From the NCBI RefSeq assembly GCF_963678635.1, contig NC_087065.1, positions 17,311,623-17,375,622 on the forward strand: a stretch of 64,000 bases of DNA. Direction: 5' to 3'. The notes under the pieces are model-generated. The model was not told where the DNA came from. It saw only the letters and a list, made by a program, of their open reading frames with translations, and did not search any database. Positions 1 to 13,500 of the stretch are shown here, piece after piece; the stretch's first letter is position 1; the number at the start of each line of letters is the position of its first letter. This stretch comes from Symsagittifera roscoffensis (Eukaryota; Xenacoelomorpha; Acoela; Convolutidae). The position numbers and the translations under genes were made by a program.

Positions 1-15
1 GACTCATTCTACAAG
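1..15 (+). CDS. UCKL1: UCKL1 exon tail (DSFYK)
   Basis: The first 15 bases encode DSFYK and are followed at once by the donor GTAAGAAT. In UCKL1 proteins the motif MDSFYK precedes VLT, and VLT is exactly how the exon at 20785 begins. The phase is 0 on both sides. This ties the window start to the gene 20.8 kb downstream. Confidence 0.85.
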
Positions 16-3000
16 GTAAGAATGTTTACCCCCGAAATTGGCGAGAAAATTAGGTAACACATAATTTGCTGTACTGTTGTAAATGACGTAGTAACATTTA
101 GTCCATTCGTTATAAATTTTACCACCGTAACCAATTTTGAAAGAATTGGACAGTTTTGGACCGCTCGGACAGTTTTCGTTACCAAGTGGAAACCCGTAGC
201 TTGCCCGATAAACTATTGAGTGGCTTTTTTATGTGGAGTATCTGAACATTATAGAACAAAAGTATTCGCTATTCAAAGCAGTTTTATGTGACTGGATGGA
301 GAACTGGCATTTTTCATCTTATGTCTTTAATATAAAGAAAGTCAGAATTTTTTGCCATCGATGCTATGCTTTCATTTCCTGTCGAGCGCAACTTTCAATA
401 AATTACTCTCAGCTTGACAGAATATGTTGAATCTTGAATTCTCGAGAACTTTTTTCTTCAAAGTCAACGGTACCAACAAGATCAGCTTGAATAACTCCAA
501 GGGTAAATAGTACCGGAATAGTTCTTGTCTGATTTTTTGTCTGAATCGAGTCAAACCCAGGCGCCGGCGGTTAAAAACCGAGCCATGTAATGGTCTGATC
601 CGCCGCTCTCACTACAGATTATATCACTGCTGCGGCTGGATCCATTTGAAATGCATCGGCCATAACTCAATTAATCAACACACACACTTCTGCTGCCCAA
701 ACTGTTAATACTAATAACTACTATCCAGAAATACCTACCCGCCTTTCATTCTACACCCAACACAACTCATCGACTCATCGCCTACTTACTCATACTAGAC
801 TACTCACATCACACTCACCTGCATACCATATCCATCTCCCAACGTAAGACACTCCACATCCACCTGAACACCGGTCCAAAAGACCATCATCCCCCCCCCC
901 CCCCCAAAAAAAGAACTTCAATTCCCCGAACCCCTACACTCACCGACACAACTAAAACCCCCACTCGAAATACCCCGAGAAACCGCTCACGTAACTCTAT
1001 CATCCCTCATGATTCTTCTAACCGTCTTCATTTATTGCAATGTAATTGCAACGGCTTCGGTGGTAAGGCACGTAATTTTACTCTCGACAGAAACAAGTAA
1101 GACCCCCTGATGCTCTTGCACGAAACCAAGCGCAATTCAACAGCAATACTCGCTTCGTGGTAACTATTATATTGTCAGCAATGACAGCGAAAAGGAAAGT
1201 AGAAGACTCCTTTTGGCAATAGTCAAAGATATCCCCTACGAACTAGACTCCCGACTCCTTTGGAATCCCAGACAAAAAAATCATCACCAAAGATGGAAAA
1301 ATCTCCCTGACTAACTTCTACATACCTCCGCGATCCTCGTGCCTCGAAGGCTACCTAGGATCTATAAATTACCAACAAGCTCAGCTTGATTAACTCCAAG
1401 GGTAAATAGTACCGGCATAGTTCTTGTCTGATTTTTGTCAATATTTTCATTTCTAAAACGAGCTAACTAAAAATTTCCAGCAAATTTCTTGCTTTGATTT
1501 TTTATTCTAACAAGCTGTACGAATGCGATTGTGTGCTCCAGCCGGAGAAGGCGCTTCGAAGAAATGAAACTGGCAAAGACAACTTTGCAAATGTCTTCAC
1601 TCCCCTTTTATCCTGAAGAGGACCAGTGCGACTGAAAAACTGAATCGTTTTCGGTAAGAGGATGTTCAGGACCGGCTTGGACACTCCTCTTACTACTACA
1701 TAATGTCCAGAATTGAGTCAAACCCAGGCGCCGGCGGTTAAAAACCGAGCCATGTAATGGTCTGATCCGCCGCTCTCACTACAGATTAGGTCACTGCTGC
1801 GACTGGATCCATTTGAAATGCATCGGCCCTAACTCAATTAATCAACAACACACACTTCTGCTGCCCAAACTGTTAATACTTATAACTACTATCCAAAAAT
1901 ACCTACCCGCCTTTCATTCTACACCCAACACAACTCATCGCCTACTTACTCATACTAGACTACTCACATCACACTCACCTGCATACCATATCCATCTCCC
2001 AACGTAAGGCACTCCACGTCAACCTGAACACCGGTCCAAAAGACCATCATCCCCCCCCCCCCAAAAAAAGAACTTCAATTCCCCGAACCCCTACACTCAC
2101 CGACACAACTAAAACCCCCACTCGAAATACCCCGAGAAACCGCTCACGTAACTCTATCATCCCTCATGATTCTTCTAACCGTCTTCATTTATTGCAATAA
2201 AATTGCAACGGCTTCGGTGCTAAGGCACGTAAGTTTACTCTCGACTGAGAAACAAGTAAGACTCCCTGATGCTCTTGCACGAAACCAAGCGCAATTCAAC
2301 AGCAATACTCGCTTCGTGGTAATTATTATATTGTCAGCAATGACAGCGAAATGGAAAGTAGAAGACTCCTTTTGGCAATAGTCAAAGTTATCCCCTACGA
2401 ACTAAACTCCCGACTCCTTTGGAATCCCAGACAAAAAAATCATCACCAAAGATGGAAAAATCTCCCTGACTAACTTCTACATACCTCCGCGATCCTCGTG
2501 CTTCGAAGGCTACCAAGGATCTATAAATTACCAACAAGCTCAGCTTGATTAACTCCAAGGGTAAATAGTACCGGAATAGTTCTTGTCTGATTTTTGTCAA
2601 TATTTTCATTTCTAAAACGAGCTAACTAAAAATTGCCAGCAAATTTCTTGCTTTGATTTTTTATTCTAACAAGCTGTACGAATGCGATTGTGTGCTCCAG
2701 CCGGAGAAGGCGCTTCGAAGAAATGAAACTGGCAAAGACAACTTTGCAAATGTCTTCACTCCCCTCTTATCCTGAAGAGGACCAGTGCGACTGAAAAACT
2801 GAATAGTTTTCGGTAAGAGGATGTTCAGGACCGGCTTGGACACTCCTCTTACTACTACATAATGTCCAGAATTGAGTCAAACCCAGGCGCCCGCGGTTAA
2901 AAACCGAGCCATGTAATGATCTGATCCACCGCTCTCACTACAGATTAGGTCACTGCTGCGACTGGATCCATTTGAAATGCATCGGCCCTAACTCAATTAA

Positions 3001-6000
3001 TCAACAACACACACTTCTGCTGCCCAAACTGTTAATACTAATAACTACTGTCCAAAAATACCTACCCGCCTTTCATTCTACCCCCAACACAACTCATCGA
3101 CTCATCGCCTACTTACTCATACTAGACTACTCGCATCACACTCACCTGCATACCATATCCATCTTCCAACGTAAGACACTCCACATCAACCTGAACACCG
3201 GTCCAAAAGACCATAATTCCCCCCCCCCCCCCAAAAAAAAAGAACTTCAATTCCCCGAACCCCTACACTCACCGACACAACTAAAACCCCACTCAAAATA
3301 CCCCGAGAAACTGCTCACGTAACTCTATCATCCCTCATGATTCTTCTAACCGTCTTCATTTATTGCAATGTAATTGCAACGGCTTCGGTGCTAAGGCACG
3401 TAAGTTTACTCTCGACTGAGAAACAATTAAGACCCCCTGATGCTCTTGCACGAAACCAAGCGCAATTCAACAGCAATACTCGCTTCGTGGTAACTATTAT
3501 ATTGTCAGCAATGACAGCAAAAAGGAAAGTAGAAGACTCCTTTTGGCAATAGTCAAAGTTATCCCCTACGAACAAGACTCCCGACTCCTTTGGAATCCCA
3601 GACAAAAAAATCATCACCAAAGATGGAAAAATCTCCCTGACTAACTTCTACATACCTCCGCGATCCTCGTGCCTCGAAGGCTACCAAGGATCTATAAATT
3701 ACCAACAAGCTCAGCTTGATTAACTCCAAGGGTAAATAGTACCGGAATAGTTCTTGTCTGATTTTTGTCAGTATTTTCATTTCTAAAACGAGCTAACTAA
3801 AAATTTCCAGCAAATTTCTTGCTTTGATTTTTTATTCTAACAAGCTGTACGAATGCGATTGTGTGCTCCGGCCGGAGAAGGCGCTTCCAAGAAATGAAAC
3901 TGGCAAAGACAACTTTGCAAATGTCTTCACTCCCCTCTTATCCTGAAGAGGACCAGTGCGACTGAAAAAGTGAATCGTTTTCGGTAAGAGGATGTTCAGG
4001 ACCGGCTTGGACACTCCTCTTACTACTGCATAATTTCCAGAATCGATTCAAACCCAGGCGCCCGCGGTTAAACACCGAGCCATGTAATGGTCCGATCCGC
4101 CGCTCTCACTACAGATTAGGTCACCGCTGCGACTGGATCCATTTGAAATCAATCGGCACTAACTCAATTAATCAACAACACACACTTCTGCTGCCCAAAC
4201 TGTTAATACTAATAACTACTATCCAAAAATACCTACCCGCCTTTCATTCTACACCCAACACAACTCATCGCCTACTTACTCATACTAGACTACTCACATC
4301 ACACTCACCTCCATACCATATCCATCTCCCAACGTAAGACACTCCACGTCAACCTGAACACCGGTCCAAAAGACCATCATTCCCCCCCCCCCCCCCAAAA
4401 AAAAGAACTTCAATTCCCCGAACCCCTACACTCACCAACACAACTAAAACCCCCACTCGAATTACCCCGAGAAACCACTCTCGTAACTCTATCATCCCTC
4501 ATGATTCTTCTAACCGTCTTCATTTATTGCAATAAAGTTGCAACGGCTTCGGTGCTAAGGCACGTAAGTTTACTCTCGACTGAGAAACAAGTAAGACTCC
4601 CTGATGCTCTTGCACGAAACCAAGCGCAATTTAACAGCAATACTCGCTTCGTGGTAACTATTATATTGTCAGCAATGACAGCGAAAAGGAAAGTAGAAGA
4701 CTCCTTTTGGCAATAGTCAAAGTTATCCCCTACGAACTAGACTGCCGACTCCTTTGGAGTCCCAGACAAAAAAATCATCACCAAAGATGGAAAAATCTCC
4801 CTGACTAATTTCTACATACCTCCGCGATCCTCGTGCCTCGAAGGCTACCAAGGATCTATAAATTACCAACAAGCTCAGCTTGATTAAATCCAAGGGTAAA
4901 TAGTACCGGAATAGTTCTTGTCTGATTTTTGTCAATATTTTCATTTCTAAAACGAGCTAACTAAAAATTGCCAGCAAATTTCTTGCTTTGATTTTTTATT
5001 CTAACAAGCTGTACGAATGCGATTGTGTGCTCCAGCCGGAGAAGGCGCTTCGAAGAAATGAAACTGGCAAAGACAACTTTGCAAATGTCTTCACTCCCCT
5101 CTTATCCTGAAGAGGACCAGTGCGACTGAAAAACTGAATCGTTTTCGGTAAGAGGATGTTCAGGACCGGCTTGGACACTCCTCTTACTACTACATAATGT
5201 CCAGAATTGAGTCAAACCCAGGCGCCCGCGGTTAAAAACCGAGCCATGTAATGGTCTGATCCGCCGCTCTCACTACAGATTAGGTCACTGCTGCGACTGG
5301 ATCCATTTGAAATGCATCGGCCCTAACTCAATTAATCAACAACACACACTTCTGCTGCCCAAACTGTTAATACTAATAACTACTATCCAAAAATACCTAA
5401 CCCGCCTTTCATTCTACACCCAACACAACTCATCGACTCATCGCCTACTTACTCATACTAGACTACTCAGGCGCCCGCGGTTAAAAATCGAGCCATGTAA
5501 TGGTCCGATCCGCCGCTCTCACTACAGATTAGGTCACCGCTGCGACTGGATCCATTTGAAATGCATCGGCACTAACTCAATTAATCAACAACACACACTT
5601 CTGCTGCCCAAACTGTTAATACTAATAACTACTATCCAAAAATACCTACCCGCCTTTCATTCTACACCCAACACAACTCATCGCCTACTTACTCATACTA
5701 GACTACTCACATCACACTCACCTGCATACCATATCCATCTCCCAACGTAAGACACTCCACGTCAACCTGAACACCGGTCCAAAAGACCATCATTCCCCCC
5801 CCCCCCAAAAAAGAACTTCAATTCCCCGAACCCCTGCACTCACCGACACAACTAAAACCCCCGCTCGAAATACCCCGAGAAACCGCTCACGTAACTCTAT
5901 CATCCCTCATGATTCTTCTAACCGTCTTAATTTATTGCAATAAAATTGCAACGGCTTCGGTGCTAAGGCACGTAAGTTTACTCTCGACTGAGAAACAAGT

Positions 6001-9000
6001 AAGACTCCCTGATGCTCTTGCACGAAACCAAGCGCAATTCAACAGCAATACTCGCTTCGTGGTAACTATTATATTGTCAGCAATGACAACGAAAAGGAAA
6101 GTAGAAGACTCCTTTTGGCAATAGTCAAAGTTATCCCCTACGAACTAGACTCCCGACTCCTTTGTAATCCCAGACAAAAAAATCATCACCAAAGATGGAA
6201 AAATCTCCCTGACTAACTTCTACATACCTCCGCGATCCTCGTGCCTCGAAGGCTACCAAGGATCTATAAATTACCAACAAGCTCAGCTTGATTAACTCCA
6301 AGGGTAAATAGTACCGGAATAGTTCTTGTCTGATTTTTGTCAATATTTTCATTTCTAAAACGAGCTAACTAAAAATTGCCAGCAAATTTCTTGCTTTGAT
6401 TTTTTATTCCAACAAGCTGTACGAATGCGATTGTGTGCTCCAGCCGGAGAAGGCGCTTCGAAGAAATGAAACTGGCAAAGACAACTTTGCAAATGTCTTC
6501 ACTCCCCTCTTATTCTGAAGAGGACCAGTGCGACTGAAAAACTTCATCGTTTTCGGTAAGAGGATGTTCAGGACCGGCTTGGACACTCCTCTTACTACTA
6601 CATAATGTCCAGAATTGAGTCAAACCCAGGCGCCGGCGGTTAAAAACCGAGCCATGTAATGGTCTGATCCGCCGCTCTCACTACAGATTAGGTCACTTCT
6701 GCGACTGGATCCATTTGAAATGCATCGGCCCTAACTCAATTAATCAACAACACACACTTCTGCTGCCCAAACTGTTAATACTAATAACTACTATCCAAAA
6801 ATACCTACCAGACTTTCATTCTACACCCAACACAACTCATCGACTCATCGCCTACTTACTCATACTAGACTACTCGCATCACACTCACCTGCATACCATA
6901 TCCATCTCCCAACGTAAGACACTCCACATCAACCTGAACACCGGCCAAAAGACCATCATTCCCCCCCCCCCCCAAAAAAAAATAAATTCAATTCCCCGAA
7001 CACCTACACTCACCGACACAACTAAAACCCCCACTCAAAATACCCCGAGAAACCGCTCACGTAACTCTATCATCCCTCATGATTCTTCTAACCGTCTTCA
7101 TTTATTGCAATGTAATTGCAACGGCTTCGGTGCTAAGGCACGTAAGTTTACTCTCGACTGAGAAACAAGTAAGACTCCCTGATGCTCTTGCACGAAACCA
7201 AGCGCAATTCAACAGCAATACTCGCTTCGTGGTAACTATTATATTGTCAGCAATGACAGCGAAAAGGAAAGTAGAAGACTCCTTTTGGCAATAGTCAAAG
7301 TTATCCCCTACGAACTAGACTCCCGACTCCTTTGGAATCCCAGACAAAAAAAATCATCACCAAAGATGGAAAAATCTCCCTGACTAACTTCTACATACCT
7401 CCGCGATCCTCGTGCTTCGAAGGCTACCAAGGATCTAAAAATTACCAACAAGCTCAGCTTGGTTAACTCCAAGGGTAAATAGTACCGGAATAGTTCTTGT
7501 CTGATTTTTGTCAATATTTTCATTTCTAAAACGAGCTAACTAAAAATTTCCAGCAAATTTCTTGCTTTGATTTTTTATTCTAACAAGCTGTACGAATGCG
7601 ATTGTGTGCTCCGGCCGGCGAAGGCGCTTCCAAGAAATGAAACTGGCAAAGACAACTTTGCAAATGTCTTAACTCCCCTCCTGAAAAAATGAATCGTTTT
7701 CGGTAAGAGGATGTTCAGGACCGGCTTGGACACTCCTATTACTACTACATAATGTCCAGAATCGATTCAAACCCAGGCGCCGGCGGTTAAAAACCGAGCC
7801 ATGTAATGGTCCGATCCGCCGCTCTCACTACAGATTAGGTCACCGCTGCGACTGGATCCATTTGAAATGCATCGGCACTAACTCACTTAATCAACAACAC
7901 ACACTTCTGCTGCCCAAACTGTTAATACTAATAACTACTATCCAAAAATACCTACCCGCCTTTCATTCTACACCCAACACAACTCATCGCCTACTTACTC
8001 ATACTAGACTACTCACATCACACTCACCTGCATACCATATCCATCTCCCAACGTAAGACACTCCACGTCAACCTGAACACCGGTCCAAAAGACCATCATC
8101 CCCCCCCCCCCCCCAAAAGAACTTCAATTCCCCGAACCCCTACACTCACCGACACAACTAAAACCCCCACTCGAAATACCCCGAGAAACCGCTCACGTAA
8201 CTCTATCATCCCTCATGATTCTTATAACCGTCTTCATTTATTGCAATAAAATTGCAACGGCTTCGGTGCTAAGGCACGTAAGTTTACTCTCGACTGAAAA
8301 ACAAGTAAGACCCCCTGATGCTCTTGCACGAAGCCAAGCGCAATTCAACAGCAATACTCGCTTCGTGGTAACTATTATATTGTCAGCAATGACAGCGAAA
8401 AGGAAAGTAGAAGACTCCTTTTGGCAATAGTCAAAGATATCCCCTACGAACTAGACTCCCGACTCCTTTGGAATCCCAGACAAAAAAATCATCACCAAAG
8501 ATGGAAAAATCTCCGATTAACTTTTACATACCTCCGCGATCCTCGTGCCTCGAAGGCTACCAAGGATCTATAAATTACCAACAAGCTCAGCTTGATTAAC
8601 TCCAAGGGTAAATAGTACCGGAATAGTTCTTGTCTGATTTTTGTCAATATTTTCATTTCTAAAACGAGCTAACTAAAAATTTCCAGCAAATTTCTTGCTT
8701 TGATTTTTTATTCTAACAAGCTGTGCGAATGCGATTGTGTGCTCCGGCCGGAGAAGGCGCTTCCAAGAAATGAAACTGGCAAAGAGAACTTTGCAAATGT
8801 CTTCACTCCCCTCTTATCCTGAAGAGGACCAGTGCGACTGAAAAACTTCATCGTTTTCGGTAAGAGGATGTTCAGGACCGGCTTGGACACTCCTCTTACT
8901 ACTACATAATGTCCAGAATCGAGTCAAACCCAGGCGCCCGCGGCTAAAAACCGAGCCATGTAATGGTCTGATCCGCCGCTCTCACTACAGATTAGGTCAC

Positions 9001-10519
9001 TGCTGCGGCTGGATCCATTTGAAATGCATCGGTCCTAACTCAATTAATCAACAACACACACTTCTGCTGCCCAAACTGTTAATACTAATAACTACTATCC
9101 AAAAATACCTACCCGCCTTTCATTCTACACCCAACACCACTCATCGACTCATCGCATACTTAACTCATACTAGACTACTCACATCACACTCACCTGCATA
9201 CCATATCCCTCTCACAACCTAAGACACTCCACATCAACCTGAACACCGGTCCAAAAGCCCATCACTCTCCCCCCCCCCCCCAAAAGAACTTCAATTCCCC
9301 GAACACCTACACCCACCGACACAACTAAAACCCCCACTCGAAATACCCCGAGAAACCGCTCACGTAACTCTATCATCCCTCATGATTCTTCTAACCGTCT
9401 TCATTTATTGCAATGTAATTGCAACGGCTTCGGTAGTAAGGCACGTAATTTTACTCTCGACAGAAACAAGTAAGACCCCCTATTGCTGCTCTTGCACGAA
9501 ACCAAGCACAATTCAACAGCAATACTCGCTTCGTGGTAACTATTATATTGTCTGCAATGACAGCGAAAAGGAAAGTAGAAGACTCCTCTTGGCAATAGTC
9601 AAAGATATCCCCTACGAACTATACTCCCGACTCCTTTGGAATCCCAGACAATAAAAATCATCACCAAAGATGGAAAAATCTCCTTGACTAACTTCTACAT
9701 ACCTCCGCGATCCTCGTGCCTCGAAGGCTACCAAGGATCTATAAATTACCTACAACTTGACTCAGAAGACTAGTACTCGGTGACGCCAACGCCCACTGTC
9801 CATCTGGATTTCCAAGACGATAGCGGACTTCTGATAACATACAAAATAATGAGCTGCACCTATATCCTTCTCAACTCGGAAGAACTAATCCGCTAAACCA
9901 CTTCACCACAAACCTCATCCCCAGACATCACCCTCGCATCACAGACTACTACCACATTTTGCGCCACAAACTACTCTAAGCTCAGTGCACCTACCTGTCT
10001 TAATCTCAATCGACTCTAACCCTCCCACCCGACTATCCCCCAAATAAATTTTCAATAAGCTGATTGAGATAATTTCGCAGCTGAAACGGATGAGATACTC
10101 TCTCATATAGAGGAAACTAACAATGTTTACAAAGGCGAGATAGTCTTTTGGGACGCGATCCTCCAACTAGCAGAGCATATCCCCTGCGGCCGGCGCAAAT
10201 TTGCCGAAGTCTGCATTCCTAATGAAGCCAAAGACTTCATTAAACAACGCGACCAAACTAGGTTAACTGAGCCCAGCAAAACAAACATTACTGCCCTGAA
10301 CAGAAAATGGCAAAGTTTGTTATGCTAACAGGGAAAAAACTTTGCGCGAGTTCATGACTTGAGTAACCATAAAACCAAGGCTAGTGAATATTGACGAATA
10401 GTTCACTCATTGGACGAGTCACGCCCTAAAGACTAAAACCATAACATACTTTTCAGTTCCCAGGACCTCGACACACCGTCCTCAAAAGCTTAACTTTCAA
10501 CTCACCCGCATTAACGCAC

Positions 10520-10571
<52 letters not shown>

Positions 10572-13500
10572 CTCCAAACGAAATCCTAAGATCTAGAGTA
10601 ACGCTAAATGACTCGCCTTAGCAGATTCGCCTGTTTTTATTCTGAAGAAGTGGAGAAACGCATAAGAATGGCGAGCTTTTGGTCTCGATGGACTTACAAT
10701 ATTTCATTTGAAACATCTCAATGAAGTTGCCCTAGACTATCTAACTAAAGTCATAAATATTATTTTGAGCGCTTTGCAACTTCAATCCATTTGGAAAGCA
10801 GCCACCATACTTCCCCTTGTCAAATCCTTAAAAGACTTCTCTCTGTCCTATTTTTTTCGCCATGTTTCCTTTCTCAGCCCCCGTTATCAAAATTGTTGAA
10901 GCAATCTTCATCCCTCTCTTTAAACAGCACCTAATTTCCAAGCCACACCAACAAAGCTTCTGCCCCTGCTATCTACTAAGAGCGTCGTAACCTCCCTAGA
11001 TAATTCATTTTCTCATGGTTTCAATCGAAATAGAGCACTTAACAGAACAGTTCACGTAGCCCTAAATACCACGACATACCAGCTACCGCTATCAAAAGCC
11101 TGCGACTGCGTGAAACACCCTTTCTTCACTGATAAACTGATTAACTCCTCGCTGCCCGACACAATCAGCCGATGGCTATGCAATTACCTGAGCGCCAGAC
11201 AGGCTAGAAACATATTCAGCGACGATCTCTCTAAAGCGAGAATAGTCTGCAGAGGAGTTCCTAAAACCGCAGTTTCGTCGCCTACACTTTTCAACTATTG
11301 TCCGTGATTTTTCTCTCACTCCAAAAATTTATCCATTATATCTTCTGCGGACGACTTTAGTTTCTACACCCAATACATCAATATCAAAACTCTATCTTCC
11401 CCTCCGCTTACCTACATCTCCTGCGACAATCTCAACTTAGAACTCTCCCCTCCAAATGCTCAGTACCTCGATTCTCACCTGACTAAAAAGCTAAAAAACA
11501 CTCAACCCCAAGTCAAAATTCAGAACACTCTGCTCCCACTGGACCACTACTTCAAAATTCTACTTAGGACTCAGCTTATTGAATTCATGGAAAACTCACT
11601 ACACGGCAAGACTCAAGCTAAGACAAGCAAGAAGCGTAGCTCAGTCCTGAAAGCGCTAGTTGGTACCAACTGCGGCCAAAGTAAGGAAACGCTTCTAATT
11701 ACGCACAAAGCTATGATTAGACCGTCCTCGGTACGCTGCTACAGTGTGGTAACACTCAACAGGCACAACCTACCTCTATCCGAAGACTTTAAAACACCGC
11801 CCTCCGCTCTGTAACTGGATGGAAGAAAATAACCAAATCGAAGACCTTGTTTCTGAATGCCTTATCTTTTCCGTAAAACACCACTTGAACCTACTCTCTT
11901 CTCAATAGTATGCAAATTGCCATCTACTCAGCTGACCCAGAAGACAATACTAGCCCTACGCTTTTCAAAGCCACAGCTTGGGTCTCTCGACTGACTTGAT
12001 CGACCGTAATGAGTACATCGACAAGGGAGCCAAACTCCATGTACATAATTACTCCTCACACGAGGGTTTTCTAACTATATTGCAACTGTCCCCATACCTA
12101 AAATACTGGCTGACAAATACTCACTTATATCCTCAACTGAATTATCACCCAAAGGCAAGGCTAGTTCCATTCTAGCTCAAATACGCTCCGGCTACTCCCC
12201 CCTGCTTAAACAGACTTGACCCAAGTGTCCCCAGCAAATGTTCAAAGTGCTTCAACAACCCACACGATAGCGATCACCTCTTTCAGTTTCCCCAAAACAT
12301 TTCTATACTTACTGCTCATCCACTCCGGTCCAATCCTGTCAAGGCTTCTGCCTTCTTCAGGTTGGACCAGCCCTTTACCACATCAGTCAGTCGAGCTCGC
12401 TCCTGATGACTAGTGTAGACCTTGGCTCATAGCTTAGGCTATGAAACCAAAACCGTCCCTCAGTCTGATGTTCCGCACATACGGCATAGACGAAATCAGA
12501 CATCACAACCGTAGCTTTGCTTTCCTTGCGTCGTTTGACAGCTTGGACGAGATGATGCAAATAACGGTTGTGATTTTCCACCGCTCTGTGAATATTTTCC
12601 CATCTATAGTATATTTAAATGCTAGTGACAGCTATCTCCCATGTTTAAGCATAAAAATTTAAATGTTTAACGAAAGAATTTTTTCATGCTTAAACTATAT
12701 CATATATTGCAATGCTTAAGAAGATTTTTTTCAATTAGTTTTTCGCAAGGTCATTAAGTTCTCAGTATTTTTGTTTCAAGGCCAAATTAAGTCAGTCTGT
12801 CTATCTGTGTACCTGCTTTTTTAATTATTTTGATCATGTCTGTCTACCCGTCGCTTACTTTTTTAACTTTCTCCGATTATCTATTATATATTCAAATGCG
12901 GGCGTCACTATCTCGCCGTGTTTGAGCTTTTTCAACGTATTATTTTTGCATGTTTAACAACAGAATTTTTTCACGTTCAAGCTAGATTGCATATTTGAAT
13001 GGTTAATGTTTTTCTCGATTTTCCAGTTTAAATTCAGTGATTATTTCATCAAGTTTGAAATTAACAACCCAATAGTAGGATATTGTCTGAGTTTTCCTAG
13101 GTTTTGCGATTCTGGCCTCCATATATGAATAGCCAAATCCTTTTAGTTTACGAGATAGGCAATTTTCGAGATTTTTCAAAAATTTCTAGAAAATTTGATT
13201 TTAAAATGCTCGCCCTGTAGTTGGGCGCTGTCAGGATACTCTCCGGGGTTGCGAATCTTTCCTCCAATTCTCACTTCTCAAATCCTTGTAGTTTTCGAGA
13301 TATGATGTTTTTGTAGGATTTTTTCCAAATTTTTTAAGAAAATTTAGGTATAACTAATTTCGCAAAACTTGAAATTCTTATCTCTGTAGCGAGGCTCTGT
13401 CAGGTTACTCTCAGGAGTTGCGATTCTTGCCTCCCAATATGACTGCTCAAATCTTTGTAGTTCTCAAGATATGACGTTTTTTATGATTTTCTCCGAAACT

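Larger units (their letters stand above)
472..9747 (+). repeat. Tandem array of eight LINE 5'-end units (~1.16 kb)
   Basis: Eight head-to-tail units start at 472, 1371, 2530, 3701, 4865, 6273, 7444 and 8577, each at ACCAACAAG. Unit order: leader with TAACTCCAAGGGTAAATAG; AAGGCGCTTC block; an IESNPGA-like peptide; a PHD-like Cys/His segment ([21 protein letters not shown]); variable poly-C then poly-A; and the endonuclease N-terminus ([18 protein letters not shown]-like, NYYIVSND). Established: non-LTR ORF2 proteins carry an N-terminal zinc finger and an AP endonuclease. Units 1-7 break off inside the endonuclease and restart at the leader; unit 8 continues into the LINE body. The short open frames inside the units are out-of-frame fragments of this pseudogene material. 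Confidence 0.9.

Noticed and set aside
1502-8890. Repeated ~60-73-codon minus-strand frames in every array unit (e.g. beginning [12 protein letters not shown] and [12 protein letters not shown])
   Set aside because: They are antisense to the LINE-derived unit and are copied only because the unit is tandemly repeated. Conservation across units reflects recent amplification, not selection.
472-9747. CRISPR-like or satellite interpretation of the array
   Set aside because: The units are 1.16 kb with recognisable LINE protein motifs, there are no short repeats with unique spacers, and the genome is eukaryotic.
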